The notes: generated by a model from the sequence alone, not told the origin. Counted from the first letter of the stretch, positions 46,194 to 57,774 are shown. The stretch: 64,000 bases of DNA from Ipomoea triloba (GCF_003576645.1 NC_044924.1:26031232-26095231); one strand, 5' to 3'. Made by a program: numbers and translations.

Positions 46194-47967
46194 TCATGGT
46201 ATGATAGCTCTTTCAGCATGTGCTGCATCGAAATTAGAACAATAAAAACTTATTCATATATTTCATTTTCCAAATATTTAATAACTTAGTAGTATAAACT
46301 TGTTCAACAGGTAAATAATCTTGACACGTGTTAAGCCATCCACACCCATGAAATTTTGGGTATTGCAAAATGATGTGGAAGAAAAAATAATAATAACTGC
46401 CATGTGGTGGTTAGTCTTTTAAAAAAAATTCTTAATCATTACTTTTATTTATTTTAATTATTATTAATACTTTATTGGTATATAATAATTTTTTAAATAA
46501 GTTGTGATAGTGGAGTTAGTTTTGAAAGAGGAGAGAGAATTGCAAGGTTGAAGGTTGAAGGGTGAATAGTGAATAATTGTCAATTTTTTGATGTGGCATT
46601 TTGAAAGTGAGAGAAGATTGCATGAGTGCCGATAGCCTTAGGTCTTTGTGTCTAGGGGACGGGACATGGAACAATGCAGAAAATAGACAATATTAGATGC
46701 ACACAAAATTTTACATACAATTTATTCATGTTTTTATTATGTAGATTCGTTTCATTAATTTATTAATTCATCATATTCTCTTTTGGCCCATAATTTCTTT
46801 TCATTCGAAATGCCAACAAAAAAATATTTTGACTTTTTAAAATTCATAAATGTGTACCTGCACTGGTTGAAGGATTATCATCATGATCGCTTTCTTCATT
46901 AGACTTTTGAATAACATCAGAGTCCCACATCTTCTCCCGTCCATCTTTGTTAAAAATTTTGACATCAAAATGCATGCCTCCAACATGTGTATAGAATACA
47001 ACTTGACCAATGTAAAGATCATTGTCTTTATAAAATGTCTCCCAACCTTCGCTAAAAAATGTGCCATCTCTCTCTGTGCGTATGTGAACCCTCCATTGTT
47101 TACCTGACGGTCGCCTCAAGGTTGCAATCTCACCTAACAACTTTCCCATGTGCTTGACAAACATTGGTGGAATTAGCTTCAAAATGGCAAAAACAATGAA
47201 AAAGTTACTGCTAATTAAATAAGTTTATTGTTTTGATATTTCTTTTTTCTATTTTTTTTTGTTGTCCCCATAAAATTTAATAATACAGAAGTGAATAGAT
47301 ACACATTACAAATAAATATCAAACCAAAAATAACCAAATAGAAATGATGTAGCATGCAACCCAACAATAACAGTATCTCGTAGAATAAATAACAACAATA
47401 TAAATATCATAGATGTAGAAATAACCAATCCTAGGCCACAACTCAAACTTTTCTACAACAGGTTCTGTAGTCCTGACCATCACTAAATCTTCAACTCACA
47501 ACCACATATGTCAACACCACATTCTCAAACTTTAACCCTAACCTCTAAAATTCAAGATCTACCACTTCACAATAAAAACTAATTTAAGTGAAAACTTGAC
47601 AAAGTTTCTCTAGTACACGATGACCACAATAAAATCTACAAACAAAAATCGACCTATTCAAACACAATGTACTCTAACTTGAACCCTACTATGTACCATG
47701 ATAGATATACCCCTTAACTACCAAAATCAAATGAAAACGTACTCAATAAAGATTCTTTTTGATAATAGTTATTTTTACTAAAAAAAATGAAAATTTAAAG
47801 AAGAATGTTGCGAATGATTCATATATAATTACCTTTTTCTCCTAGTCGTCATTCCCTATAGTTTGAGAGATATGAAAATCATGAACTTCAAAAGTATAAG
47901 GACTTTTGATCTTTTTGTTGCTTGAAGATTGACCTTCCCCTCCTTGATCCTTAGTTAGGTTTTCCAT
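46194..47967 (-). pseudogene. B3-domain gene copy 4, premature stop in exon 1
   Basis: Exons 47967-47833, 47176-46858 and 46222-46194 are as in copies 1 and 2, but a TAG at 47844-47842 replaces AAG (Lys) in GNDDKEKK, cutting the product to about 41 residues before the B3 core. Exon 2 is otherwise fully open and close to copy 2 (RRPSGKQWRVHIRTERDG, KDGREKMW, SNEESDHDDN), so the lesion is recent. A downstream start inside exon 2 could not give a complete B3 domain. All splice borders are still present, so a transcript is possible. Confidence 0.75.
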
Positions 47968-47979
47968 TTCTCCCTCTTA

Positions 47980-49182
47980 CACGCTATGATAAACAACAAT
48001 AAAATAAAATAAAATAAACAGTAATAAAGTGCTTGTAGGATTCTTAATTTAGGTGTGTGTAGATATATAGTGGCGGAACCAACCCAAGTGAAGGCGGCCC
48101 AAGCTCATTCAAAATTATTTTTTAAAAAAATAAATCTAGCATAGGTCTAAAAGAGATATATATTTATGGCTAAAATAGAAATTTTTTAAAGGTTCAAAAC
48201 CGAAAAGGAAACAAATAAAGTGATGATTAAAATTAAAATTGCTACTAAAATTTATTGACTAAATAGTGAAATAAACCCCAAATGAGAAAATTGGAATTTC
48301 AAATATGTTGACATTTATTAGCTAATTACTTATTACTAAAAGAAATTTTTTTATAATTCGTCATATTTGGCAATAATAATTTATTTCCTAAATTAAAAAA
48401 ATAGCAATGAAAAAGATAAATTTATTGTTTGATAAGCGATACAGTTGGCAATTTGGTATAGATAATCAATTAAGGGAAAATTACACTTTTAGTCAATTAG
48501 ACTTGAAGATTGACTTTTCCCTTGATTGTCAGTGATGTTTTCTAATTTATTTTTGCGTATTAGTTATTACAGCGTAAGATAAATCACAATAAAAAAAACT
48601 ATGGTGTTTTTAGGACTCTTAATTTATGTCTGTGTAAATTATTTAGGGGAATTAGAGCAATTTTTTTTAGGAAATTTGGACAAAAAATAATTAGCCAATT
48701 AGAAAATGCGAACCACAAACTCTTCTTCTACACCCTTCATCTTCCTTCTCCCAACCAAAGCATAGCAATAACTCCACCATTTCAACTCAAAAACACAACA
48801 AATAACACACATAAATACCTCATTTCAATAACTTATACTAGAGGATGGAAGGGGGGAAAGGAAGAAGAAAGTTACCAAGTCTTGGGCCTAGGATTTGGAG
48901 AAGAGAAGTTTAAATCAAGAAGAAAAATTTAGAGAGAGAGAGACTTACGTGAGAGAAGGAGAGGAATTGTGGGCGGCAAAATGAGAAGGAAAATGGGGAA
49001 GACATGAGTAATGCTATTTATATAGGTAGGATTTTTGAGGAAAAATTGTAATTATTAAATTTTAGGGTAAAAAATACGGGTTAGAGATTTGTGCTCATGA
49101 TAAATTATTGGACTTAGGAATATAAAGTATATTTGTGCTCAAACTTTGATAGTTATAAAAATGATTTTAGCCGGTTGTTATG
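47980..49182. other. Upstream region of B3 copy 4
   Basis: Collinear with 25320-26660 and 34690-35880, including the GTGGCGGAACCAACCCAAG block (48067) and the single-copy form of the 155 bp block (48761-48905). No gene. Confidence 0.6.
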
Positions 49183-49540
49183 ACATGGACCCATGTCCAC
49201 CTTGCCCTGGTTCCATGTTCACAATTTTAGATCTCTATGTTCACAATTATAGAATTCTATGTTCACAATTTTAGAACTCTATATTCACAATTACAAAACT
49301 CTATATTCACAATTTCATAACTCTATATTCATAATCTATATTCACAATTTCATAAATCTATATTCAACAGTATAACACAATTTTTGAATCTATATACCAA
49401 AATTGTGAATATAGAGTTCAAAAATTTTGAATATTGAGTAATATAATTTTGTATATTGAGATTTAAAATTGTGAATATAGAGTTCTAAAATTGTGAACAT
49501 AGAGTTTTAGAATTGTGAATATGGACACGGGTCCATGGCA
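49183..49540. mobile_element. Palindromic MITE, copy in A4 (palindrome decayed)
   Basis: Same interior as in A1 and A2, but the palindrome has lost part of its centre (CCACCTTGCCCTGGTTCCAT), so it can no longer form the full hairpin. Confidence 0.6.
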
Positions 49541-50973
49541 TAATTTGTTGATGCTAGCAAGCTACTCTCAGATAGATTTTGGGTAGAAATTTTTTTTATG
49601 ATAAAATAGTTTATTTAATGCCTAAAACAAAATAATTCATTTTAATAGCATTTAACCTAAAAATATTCGTGAATGAAAATTAAATTTTAATTTTGTAAGT
49701 ATTTGTATTAAAGTAATATCATTTATTTGTAATATTTTGCAGAGTATTATAGATTGTGAGACTGACATTGTGAGAACGATATTTATGACTTGAAGGTTGG
49801 GAACCCAAAGAGAATTAAATCATTGATAACGATTAAACTACAAATTGTTAATTTTTTTTTTTAGAATGTACAAATTGTTACTATAATTGATAAAGTGACC
49901 AAAAACAGAAATATTTAAATGAGAAACTTTAATTTTGTTTATTGATTGATTTAATCTGAATTTGAAATAGGTTCATAATTATTAGCTAATTCTTTACTAG
50001 GAAAAGAAATTTTTAAAAAAAAATATTTTTTGAAAATAATTTCATTCTTAAATAAAGTAAATAACAATATAATGAAAAACATAAAATAAATGTTTGAAAA
50101 AATTGCAATAGTAATCTCTAGTCTCTAATCAATCACCATGGTATGTTATGTAGTTCTTCGTATCTTAAGATGAATACTTTTATTTTGGACTACTGAAATC
50201 CGAACAATATAATTTTGAAACCATGATTTCTATATTCATATTCTACAATCGCTACAACTAATAGACGTGTGCCATAGAGTACAATGAATATATGGTCTTC
50301 TGATGTCTAGGTTGCGAGCTGGGGAGAGGATTTACTAGATCATGGGGTTCTTCCGGTTTTTCTTGTTAAAATAATTATCATTATTATACGATTTACTATT
50401 TTCTATGGCTCATAAATGTTCATTTAAATTTAATAATACTAATTCTATAATTGGTCAGATAAAATAAGGAGCAGTTTCAGATAACACTCACGTTGATGGA
50501 ACTGTGAGATGGTTTATCAACAACTCAGAGTCTCTGGTCCTCTCCCTAACCTTCTGCAAAACTAAAAACTCTCTCTCCATAAGAGTTCTTTAGGGTCTGG
50601 AGGGAGAAACCAAGTCTCCCATTGAAGCATCTGCAGTGAAACCATGGAGCCAGGTATATTCATTAAACGCTAATTTAAGTATCTGTGAAAATCATGTGTT
50701 CCTAAGGTGCTGTATGCTTAAGATTTGACATACATTTGGTATCACAGCCAGGTATTAGAACATATGATTTTTCATATAGAATGATACAATAGACAGTTTT
50801 TTTTCGTACTGTTGATGCATGAGGAGTATTTTCACAGTGAAGCTGTTTTTCTGTTTATGTACACTGCTTTGTACGAAGATGTTTTGCTATATGTAATATG
50901 TACGCATCACTGCAATTCCTATGCTTAAGTTTGAGAAAACATGTAGCTTGCGCATGAGCATTCCTATGCCTAA

Positions 50974-51057
50974 GTTGAACGAGAAATAGAAGAAGCCAAA
51001 GAAGCAAAAGCAAAAATGGCTGAAGCATTAGCTAGGCTGGTATATATTCAACAATAA
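50974..51057 (+). pseudogene. TRB-like gene relic 4 (3' end only)
   Basis: Identical over 84 nt to relic 3 at 38158-38241, as expected from the shared duplication of 37307-38760 and 50143-51573. Confidence 0.65.
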
Positions 51058-52150
51058 AATATAATGGATGTTGAATAATTAAAAGTAGAAGAAGAAATGA
51101 TTAACTCAACTACTCTGATCTTGCCCCATAGTTAATTTTTTTTTTTTTGGGTGAATTTGCCCCATAGTTAATGCTTATCTTTTAGTATGGTATGGTTAAA
51201 CTGTTTCTAAATTCGTTCTAAGTCAAATTATTAGCTTTCAAAGTTAGATTTTATTTCTTAATGTAATGAATGTTCTAATATTTCATGCGGTTCTTGAAAC
51301 TATGCTTCTTGGTTATGCATTAATGGACTAATTTTAGAATGCATCTTAGCTTGTTGGATGGCGAGCTCGATGGTCCCCGATTACCTCCGGAAGTAGTCAA
51401 AACATCGTCTAAACAACGCCGAAATCCTAGTGCATACTGTCACAGCTCTCTATATATGATGAGTGTTGTCTAATATCTAGAAATGAAGACCGTCATCTCC
51501 AATCTAGCTAAAAACAAAACTCTTTTTCTATAGAGCATAAATGACTTGAAACCCAAGGAACTCTTTGTTTTATGAGCACCCTAAGTTGCATCACCATTGC
51601 ATTTGCTCCACGCTAAGGGTGTGCACATAATTTTGTTCCATTTATAATAGCAAAAATGTATATATCATGCTTCTAAACAATAGTATATGTGATTGGTACT
51701 TATTTTCTTATATGTTCTCATGGATTGGCTAACATCTCCTTTTTAGTTTATGCAAATGATTAATTTTAACTCTGATGCTGTATAGAACATGCATACTGAA
51801 GTTGTCTAACATCAATAAACTATGTTTAGATCATAAAAAAAAAAAACACTTTTAAAAATATTTTCAATCTACATATGGGAGAAATAAGGGGTTTTTTTTT
51901 TCAACCAAAATACCTTTATACATTAAGAAACTTCATTAACGAGTGATCACTGATACAATTCATTTAATATCAAGATTTTTCCATGAATAAAGAATCATTT
52001 TCTTAATGGAGTCATTATCAATGGTTTATCATATATAGAGTTGGATTTATTCTATAATTAGCAACTCTTCGTTATTATCATCTTGAAATTAAATATCACA
52101 TTCTTTCACATTTAGACTCCTTAAAATTGTACTCAATTTTCCTCTGTCAT

Positions 52151-52752
52151 ACCGGGACTTCTAACCCACGTGCCCATATGACAAGATACCAGGCAGTCAT
52201 GGTAATGACCGGGGCAGGTGACGCCATAATGTGCAGAGCATTTTTGTCCACTTTGGATGCCATCGCCCAAGATTGGTTCAACACGATTCCGGATGGTTCG
52301 ATTCAGAATTTTGCGAAGTTGTCCAAACATTTTTTGACTTATTTCTCTGGGCATATACAACACAACAAACTATTTTCACATCTCTACGGAGTAAAGCAGG
52401 ACATGGGCGAAAGCTTAAGAATTTTTTTAAGCAAATGGAAAACGGAAGTCAATAATGTGTGCGCCTTTGATTCTAAGGTGGCAATCCTCATGTTTATCCA
52501 GGCATTGTGGTCAGGAAATTTTCATAGATAGCTGAACACTCACCATCCACGCTACTATGAGAAGTTAATGAGGATAGCAAACCGCTATGCCGAGGCCGAG
52601 GAGGATGATAGAAAGAAGAAAGATGAGGAAGAGGGCAGGAGTGGAGGACTTGACAAAGTTGGTCCGACCAACCACACACTACGCCCAAACCAGTTATCCG
52701 CAACAAAGGGGAATTTCAAGAAAGGCCTCATCTCACCCCACCGCAACACTTA
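52151..52752 (+). pseudogene. Retrotransposon Gag fragment (Ty3/gypsy-type)
   Basis: It reads NPRAHMTRYQAVMVMTGAGD, MCRAFLSTLDAIAQDWFNTI, FAKLSKHFLTYFSG and LRIFLSKWKTEVNNV, the Retrotrans_gag domain of plant gypsy elements (order: AMCRAF, W-F, LS..F...F, L..VKQ, SL..F...W). A TAG follows GNFHR near 52528 and the frame resumes RYYEKLMRIANRYAEAEEDD. No LTR, zinc knuckle or polymerase adjoins. It begins abruptly where similarity to 41140 (CTCTGTCATAC) stops, so it was brought in at a rearrangement junction. Confidence 0.8.
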
Positions 52753-52956
52753 ACATATATATATAGAAGTTACTTTCAGGCGATCACTAGCTGTTTTAAT
52801 ATTTTATTACAATTTTCAAATGGTGTACATCTCTGCCACGTGTTTTTAATTGAAAAATGATTGAGAAATCTGATAGTTACACATTTAATTTGACCGTGAT
52901 TAGAAATATCTTTGTTTATTTATTTGTATTTGAAGCTAAATGCTCTTGAAAATCAA

Positions 52957-53184
52957 ATGGGAGGGTCAAAAAGGAAATGGACTGTAGTAGATGAAAAAGC
53001 TAGTTTTAGAAAGAGAAAATTTTGTGACACGAGAGATGGGCAAACAAAGACAAAAAATAATAATTTGATAAAGGATGATTTCAAGAATGATGCAATAATA
53101 ATGAGTAAAGCAGCAGATGAAGAGTTAGAGTACATGATGCAGAACATGGGTATATATTCAACAATAAAATATAATGGATGTTGA
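52957..53184 (+). pseudogene. TRB-like gene relic 5, coiled coil deleted
   Basis: An open frame of 75 residues: MGGSKRKWTVVDEKASFRKR, TRDGQTKTKNNNLIKDDFKN, IIMSKAADEELEYMMQNMGI, then a short new tail STIKYNGC. Relative to 22184 and 38158 the coiled coil is deleted between two TATAT stretches, joining codon GIY to what is 3'-flanking text in relic 3. It could still be translated, but without the coiled coil. An alternative reading is a short functional protein; I consider a relic more likely. Confidence 0.65.
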
Positions 53185-54047
53185 GTAATAAAAGCAGAAG
53201 ACGAAATGATTAATTCAACTTGATCTTGCCCCATAGTTAATTTCTTCTTCTTTTATTTTTTTTTTTTGGTGAATTTGCCCCATAGTTAATGCTTATCTTT
53301 TTGTATGGTATGGTTAAACTGTTTCTAAATTCGTTCTAAGTCAAATTATTAGCTTTCAAAGTTAGATTTAATTTCTTAATGTAATGAATGTTCTAATATT
53401 TCCTGCGGTTCTTGCACTACACCAAAAAGGTTATTTAGTGGCGGTTAATTTGTTATTTAGAGGCGGTTCAAAACCGCCACTAAACTGTTTAGAGGCGGTT
53501 CCCCAACTTATTTCGCGACGGTTATGAGTACATTCAGCGGCGGTTTTAAAACCGACTGTAATATTTATTTAATATTTACTATAAATTTTAGCGGCGATTA
53601 TTAAGTGTCGCTAGTAAAAGAATACTTTTTAATTTTAGTATTATTAATAGTGATTTTATAATTGTCGCTAAAATATATTTTTATTTTCTATTTGTATTTT
53701 CTCATCTAATAGCGATTGTTTTTAATTACTACTCAAATTTGCATGGTATTATTTGTAATATTTTTTTTAATTGCCATTAAATTACTTTTTGATGTAAATC
53801 TTTACTTTCAAATATGCATTGCAAAACACAAATAATTACACATTTAATTTAATTGCCAAATACTAATGTTTAACAATATTCAAGTTCACATATTAAAAGA
53901 AAATCAATTCTACATATTAAAAGAAATCAATTATATGCATTATATAATAAATATAACACAACATTGTAGTTCATTCAACGTGACGCTATCATGCAAGAGA
54001 TTTCCTGTTTTATTTAAGATGAAAATTTCTTTCCACTCCCCGGTAAA

Positions 54048-54505
54048 GATTTCTTGTAGAGGGCATCATAGAAATTGTGCTCTGCTTCCGACTGTTCACA
54101 CTCAATGACTTGGATATCAGTTGATGGCAGGACAAGAATTGGCCTAATTCAAAAGAACATACAAGACATCAATATGCTGCTAGTTAAAGCTTTGCCTCTC
54201 AAGTAAACATTGGGCATTAGAGAAAATGAGGAAAAAAATGGTAATGTACTACCTCCCTTCCTTGTCCTTTGTTTCCTTTGTTCTCTTAAGCATTAATGAT
54301 CTAAGAATTACTCTCTGATCACCATTCTCATAAGGTCTCTGTATTAACTTATTCCACCTACAAGATAGCAAAGTTAAGCAATCTAGTTCAGTTAAACTTA
54401 TAACATGTATATACAGTTATTAAAATATAAGACATACCTTGCCCAATTGCACCATGGCTCAACATGCAAGAAACACAGAAGGCTGTAAAGATCTTGCACA
54501 TTATT
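54048..54505 (-). pseudogene. Captured RAD5-like SNF2 helicase exons
   Basis: Three exons with intact GT/AG borders and matching phases: 54505-54438 (NNVQDLYSLLCFLHVEPWCN), 54357-54253 (RWNKLIQRPYENGDQRVILR, LMLKRTKETKDKEG) and 54143 to about 54048 (RPILVLPSTDIQVIECEQSE, AEHNFYDALYKKS). Joined they match the DLYSLL...LHVEPW...PPxDIQVI...FYDAL stretch of plant RAD5/HLTF-type SNF2 ATPases, which act in DNA-damage tolerance. Introns are kept, so capture was from genomic DNA. Similarity ends after KKS at a non-splice point, the capture breakpoint. Helicase motifs, HIRAN and RING domains are absent, so no activity is expected. Confidence 0.85.
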
Positions 54506-54589
54506 CTGCAGCAATTAGTGTGGACATCATTAACTAAACAAGATATAGAGAACTATCTAAAAAGTATTATGTTTCTCACATGAGATGGT

Positions 54590-55085
54590 CTTTAGATAGA
54601 AAGAAACTCCAGTTAGAAAGCAGCCAATGAATGTTCCTGTTGCTGACACCTTAAAAATACACACAAAACATGTTTTCAAAATAACCGAAAAACTAAAATT
54701 GTTATGAGCTAGGCATGACCAAGAGAAAGTATGTAGTCGAATTACCATAAGAAGTGGTCTTCTTCCTGATCTGTCCATCAACATTGCCCCACCCACAGTA
54801 ATAGGGACCTGTTGAAACAACATTAATTCAAGCATGAAAATATTCCTTAATCACTGAGTTTTGTTGAGAACTTTGAATTTCTAACAAACCTGAACAATAT
54901 CATTGGCAATAGTCCCAATATTTCTATTGGAAAGTCCTGCAGTTTTCGTCCATAAAAGTTAGTAACACTACATACTACAAGGCTACACTAACAGAAAATG
55001 TTGCAAATCTGAACTGATCAATAACCTGCTGCTGAAAAGGTTTCGCTAGCGTAAAAACCAATACCATTTATCCCGATAAATTGTT
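54590..55085 (-). pseudogene. Captured ERD6-like sugar transporter exons
   Basis: Four pieces on the minus strand: about 55085-55026 (QQFIGINGIGFYASETFSAA), 54936-54890 (GLSNRNIGTIANDIVQ), 54808-54746 (VPITVGGAMLMDRSGRRPLL) and 54649-54590 (VSATGTFIGCFLTGVSFYLK). Together they match the central part of ERD6-like monosaccharide transporters (major facilitator superfamily), including the DRSGRR loop motif. Splice borders are intact and in phase; the last piece ends at a breakpoint before the RAD5-like part. Upstream (55086-55168) a further coding-like stretch (RVPFPRQAADIESKM) joins out of frame and is unassigned. About 80 of some 480 residues remain, so it is non-functional as a transporter. 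Confidence 0.85.
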
Positions 55086-55429
55086 GCTGGTCTCATCTTA
55101 CTTTCTATATCTGCTGCTTGTCTAGGAAAAGGAACCCGAAGCTTGGAAGTGCTCCCTTGATATCCAGCCTGAAAATAAACAAACACACACACACAACTTA
55201 AACATCTTCAATATAACAGTTGAATCCATTTTTTCCAAGCAGAATGAACATCATCCATTTAATCCACTTTTTTCTTTATGCACATTCTGTTTGAACTACA
55301 AGCAAATAGTTGGTGAGCATGAAGTGGAAACACGTAGTGCCACAACAATTGAAATGTACAAAGTAGTGCACAAATTCATCAATTAACATCACTGAGTTCA
55401 CACAGCATTATTGACCTCTGACTTCGTTC

Positions 55430-55800
55430 TCGAGTCGATTGAGATCCATTTTCATCGGATCCGAGCCATGCAGTAGATTTATGGACTCGGCCTCACCGAC
55501 GCTCCCCTCCTGGCCGTCTTCTCTTCCTTGAACGACGCCGGCACCGTCAGTGATCTACTCCCTAATCTTCTCTCTCGCATCAAATTCCTCCTCCTCGCCT
55601 AACTGCAATACTCAAAAACACAAAACACCAGACAGTGATTACAAAATACGGGAGACAGACAGACACACACAAAGAGATAGACAGAGAGAGATCAAAGTGT
55701 GTGAGTGCAAAGAAATTGCCGGCGAACTCTGCAAACAATCGCTGTCTCAGACATTTAGGCGAAGAGAATGAGTGAGAGAGGGGGAATAATGAGGCTTAAA
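55430..55800 (-). other. Unassigned GC-rich first-exon-like stretch in the CACTA cargo
   Basis: On the minus strand, 55800-55600 is CT-rich like a plant 5' UTR, followed by GC-rich coding-like DNA with a possible donor (GTCAGAG|GTCAAT near 55417). The plus strand also has a coding-like frame (LTDAPLLAVFSSLNDAG, about 55493-55545). I cannot assign either to a family. It is probably a third captured fragment. Confidence 0.4.
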
Positions 55801-55988
55801 TTAGAAATCGCAGAGAGGGAATAAGGAAACGGGTTAACAGACTAATTTTTAATGATTAACAGAGGAGAATGCATAAGAGGGAATTTATTTTTAGTGACGG
55901 TTTATACCGCCACTAAACACTTATTTAGTGGTGGTTATAACAAACCGCCGCTAATATTCTGTTGCTAAATGGCTGATTTTTTGTAGTG

Positions 55989-57180
55989 TTGAAACTATGT
56001 TTCTTGGTTATGGATTAATGGACTAATTTTGGAATGCATCTTAGCTTGTTGGATGGCGAGCGCGCTCGTCCCCGATTTCCTCCGGAAGTAGTCAAAACAT
56101 TGTCAAAACATCGCTGAAAACCTACTGCATACTATCGCAGGTCTCTAGATATGATGAGTGTTGTCTCATATCTAGAAATGAAGACCGTCATCTCCAATCT
56201 ATAAGCTAAAAACAAAATTCTTTTTCTATAGAGCATAAATGACTCGAAACCGAAAGAACTCTTTGTTTTAGATTTGGAAATGGAAAATGAAGTCATGAAG
56301 AAGATATCTTTTTCACTTCTCACCACAGCTCCCACCGTCATAGATGAAGATGGTTGTATATAATTCCCCACAATGATTATCAATCTTTTAGACACTGACT
56401 TGAATTATTCCATGTCACTTTGACTGTTTATGCATATGATTCCATGTCACTTTTAATACATATGTAGTATAATAATTTATTTTTTTAAAATATACAAATA
56501 GATATATTTAAAAATGAAAAAAAAAAACTTGATGAATGAGTAGTGGTTTCTCTAATCTAGAAATGAAGAGCGTCGTCTCCAATCAAGCTAAAGACAAAAC
56601 TCTTGTCCGGTAGAGTAGAAATGACTAGACACAAAGAATTTTTTTTTTTTAATATGAGAATGCGAAATGAAGATTATATCTTTGTCGCTTTTCTCCCCTC
56701 ATCATAAGAGATGAATAAGCTAAGGTTGCTTATAATTCCTACAACTTTTTTGACTTTTTTTAAAAATTTTATTTTATTTTACAAATTCCAAAGGATGCTA
56801 TATGATTGCCACACCATTCTAATTGGAAAAAGATGGGCTAAAAGAGACAATTATACTTTTTGACCGAGAATAGAGATATATCTTTGATTTTTTTTTAAAA
56901 AAAAAAAACTTCAATGTCTTTGATAATTGTTTCATCATTTCACTAATATCTTTTTTAGCAACACCATATATTTAATTTAAGAACCCAATGGTCAAGGGGC
57001 ACTAGTATTTAGCTTCGCAAAAATATTGGGTGCACCATATTGTATAGGTGTTATACATCAATAATAAACGAGCAAAGCATACAACGCACCTACTTGAAAC
57101 ACACCCAAATTTAGAGTCGAAACATTTCATAAAAGCAAGCTGCGATATTTGTTTGATTGAAATATGAAATTCGAACGAGG
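55989..57180. repeat. Flank shared with 38470-39300 and 45355-45890
   Basis: 55989-56270 continues the text interrupted by the CACTA element. 56600-57165 matches 45355-45885 and 63395-63955 (TTGGGTGCACCATATTGTAT, ACGCACCTACTTGAAACACA). No gene. Confidence 0.6.
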
Positions 57181-57727
57181 AAGCAAAATATCATTTTGAA
57201 ACATACGGGGTGCTACCGTTTAGGCTACCAACCAGGCCCAAACATACAGGCTAAAAGGGTTCTATCTAGCGAAAACATTTCAGCATAATCCAAAGAGCAA
57301 ATCTACAATTCTACAACATTAAACAACTTCAATAATTCTAATCCACAAGTAATTTTATACAACCCGAAAGAGTTACTGTAACACCCCGAATTCTAGTACT
57401 AGAGGCTAGGTAAATTTTAAGCTTACACAGTAGAAAATAGATCAAAAGATACTAATTAAAACAGAGTTTAAAGTTTAAAACTAGCAAGCAGCAGAAAATA
57501 GATAAAAAGATACTAATTACAACAGAGTTTAAAGTTTAAAACTATAAAGCATCGTACAGGGAGTGCTACCGCCACAACTACGGTAACTCGGATAGCTGCT
57601 ACGACTAAATTTCAAAAGTGTTATACATCAATCTAACAGTAAGGGTTCTAAAACAGCTAGTGGTCACCTGAAAGTCAAATAAGTCTTCCAATTGTATGGG
57701 TTCTAACACTTTTAAAAATATTTTCAA
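57181..57727. other. Spacer with a possible gypsy LTR fragment and a tandem duplication
   Basis: TGTAACACCCCGAATT at 57378 resembles the start of many chromovirus LTRs. A duplication of about 65 bp follows (AAAAGATACTAATTAAAACA at 57445 and AAAAGATACTAATTACAACA at 57506, each followed by GAGTTTAAAGTTTAAAACTA). No LTR end was found. Confidence 0.4.
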
Positions 57728-57774
57728 TCTATATATTGGAGAAATAAGGGGTTTTTTTTTAAAATCAAAATACC
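57728..57774. repeat. 47 bp target-site duplication, left copy
   Basis: Starts TCTATATATTGGAGAAATAA and ends AATCAAAATACC. It recurs identically at 58417-58463 on the other side of the insertion. Confidence 0.9.

Larger units (their letters stand above)
45890..51573. repeat. Segmental duplication unit A4 (contains B3 copy 4)
   Basis: Its left border is a sharp junction near 45890: the preceding sequence is B-type (compare 57150-57165), and from TCTATAATTAGCAACTCTTC it is A-type (compare 32590). The right border near 51573 joins A-type DNA to text matching 40567, skipping the 1.8 kb found between in the other copy. Confidence 0.85.
53415..55988 (-). mobile_element. CACTA element carrying captured gene exons (2574 bp)
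   Basis: The ends CACTACACCAAAAAGG and TTTTTTGTAGTG have a perfect 3 bp TSD TTG (53412-53414, 55989-55991). The empty site GGTTCTTGAAACTATG is seen at 38473 and 51289. Subterminal repeats are of the GGCGGTTTAAAACCGCC and TTTAGTGGCGGTT type at both ends. There is no transposase. The interior holds sugar-transporter exons, then RAD5-like exons, all on the minus strand, with a CT-rich, GC-rich first-exon-like stretch (55430-55800) upstream of them. It is a Pack-CACTA. Confidence 0.92.
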
